Assembly (NCBI GenBank): GCA_017695055.1
Contig: JADILY010000031.1
Span: forward strand, 1 to 13,260
Length of the DNA: 13,260 bases
Reading direction: 5' to 3'
From: Merdivivens faecigallinarum
Lineage (GTDB): Bacteria > Bacteroidota > Bacteroidia > Bacteroidales > UBA932
Part shown: positions 12,805 through 13,260 of the stretch, one piece after another
How the letters are laid out: every line of letters starts with the position of its first letter
Position numbering within the stretch: position 1 is the stretch's first letter
Made by a program: the position numbers and the translations under genes
Notes under the pieces: generated by a model
The model's input: only the letters and a program-made list of their open reading frames with translations
Told to the model about the DNA's origin: nothing
The model's database searches: none

Positions 12805-13260
12805 ATGAAGAATACAATTATAAAATCATTCCTGACACTGCTTTCCGTATTGCTTTGCAACACCGTCATCCTTGCGCAGGTAACGGCGATAAAAGACCAG
12901 CGGATAAACGACTATGAACCTCCTCAATTTGAGGCATTGGATTTCTCCACCTTCACCATCAACGGACTTGAAATGGCCGGGCCGGAATACACGGAACAGG
13001 ACATAATAAGGGCATTCGGGCAGCCCGATACCGTGATGTTTGATGAATTCGGATATACCTACACATACTTTTTCGAAAGCGATATTTCATCAGTACAGTA
13101 TGGAAATGCAGCGGAAATAACGCTGTATAGCAAGCCTAAGGGGCCGATTATGACAGCGCATGTATTCGATGGCAAATATATTGTCAATGGATTCATTCGC
13201 GTAGGGGACCACATTTCGAAAGTATATGAAATGGACGGGGACTTCAGCAACACACAGTAT
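12805..13260 (+). CDS. Secreted protein of unknown function, N-terminal part only
   Basis: The frame is open for 152 codons from the ATG at 12805 to the right edge, so the gene is incomplete. Residues 1-24 form a signal peptide (MKNTIIKSFLTLLSVLLCN..., with likely cleavage after VILA before Q25). A cysteine at 18 is preceded by LL and does not make a proper lipobox, so a soluble periplasmic or outer-membrane protein is more likely than a lipoprotein. The mature part is acidic and beta-rich in appearance, with a YTEQDIIRAFGQPDTV segment (62-77), a YTYTYFFE strand and a later VNGFIRVGDHISKVYE segment. The FGQPD pattern followed by a strand recalls small BamE/BLIP-like folds, but this is only a resemblance. 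I do not recognise the family. The gene follows the glycosyltransferase but probably has its own promoter. Confidence 0.8.
   Translation, partial: MKNTIIKSFLTLLSVLLCNTVILAQVTAIKDQRINDYEPPQFEALDFSTFTINGLEMAGPEYTEQDIIRAFGQPDTVMFDEFGYTYTYFFESDISSVQYGNAAEITLYSKPKGPIMTAHVFDGKYIVNGFIRVGDHISKVYEMDGDFSNTQY

Overview
The window looks like chromosomal housekeeping DNA from a member of the Bacteroidales (Bacteroidota). Three things point there. The gene set includes families typical of the phylum (DUF4295, DUF4296, DUF4199, a long signal peptidase I). Several intergenic regions carry the Bacteroidota promoter pattern TTTG - about 20 nt - TAnnTTTG. Most starts lack a Shine-Dalgarno sequence. Base composition looks moderate and even, with no clear sign of transfer. 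The genus cannot be fixed from this sequence.

Layout. Most genes lie on the minus strand. (1) Positions 5352 down to 1 form a tight transcription unit: ftsY, pheT, a DUF4296 lipoprotein, an amidohydrolase of the chlorohydrolase/SAH-deaminase group, and the first 42 codons of a COG0731-like radical SAM protein cut by the window edge. Spacings are 7, -4, 2 and 14 bp. (2) Positions 5298-5573 hold a two-copy 82-bp tandem repeat made of palindromic units, whose first copy supplies the -33 box of the ftsY promoter, and a strong hairpin terminator. (3) Positions 6257-5574 are the rpmB-rpmG-DUF4295 ribosomal operon (bL28, bL33, a 51-residue basic protein), with a near-perfect promoter overlapped by a 20-bp AT palindrome. 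(4) Positions 10944-6261 are the thrS-infC-rpmI-rplT-lepB unit, which makes threonyl-tRNA synthetase, IF3, bL35, bL20 and signal peptidase I.

A 77-bp divergent region separates thrS from a plus-strand pair, a DUF4199 four-helix membrane protein and a GT2 polyprenyl-phosphate-type glycosyltransferase. After a 267-bp gap with a distant promoter comes the start of a secreted protein of unknown function that runs off the right edge.

The functional theme is translation and protein export: tRNA charging, initiation, ribosomal proteins, the SRP receptor and signal peptidase. I see no new multi-gene defence, mobile or biosynthetic system. The best observation is at infC. Its only well-placed ribosome binding site, a strong GGAGGA, sits 8 nt before an in-frame AUC, so IF3 probably starts at a non-canonical codon and controls its own synthesis. 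Next come the duplicated palindromic promoter region of ftsY, a structured 41-nt element between rpmI and rplT, and the AT palindrome over the rpmB promoter.
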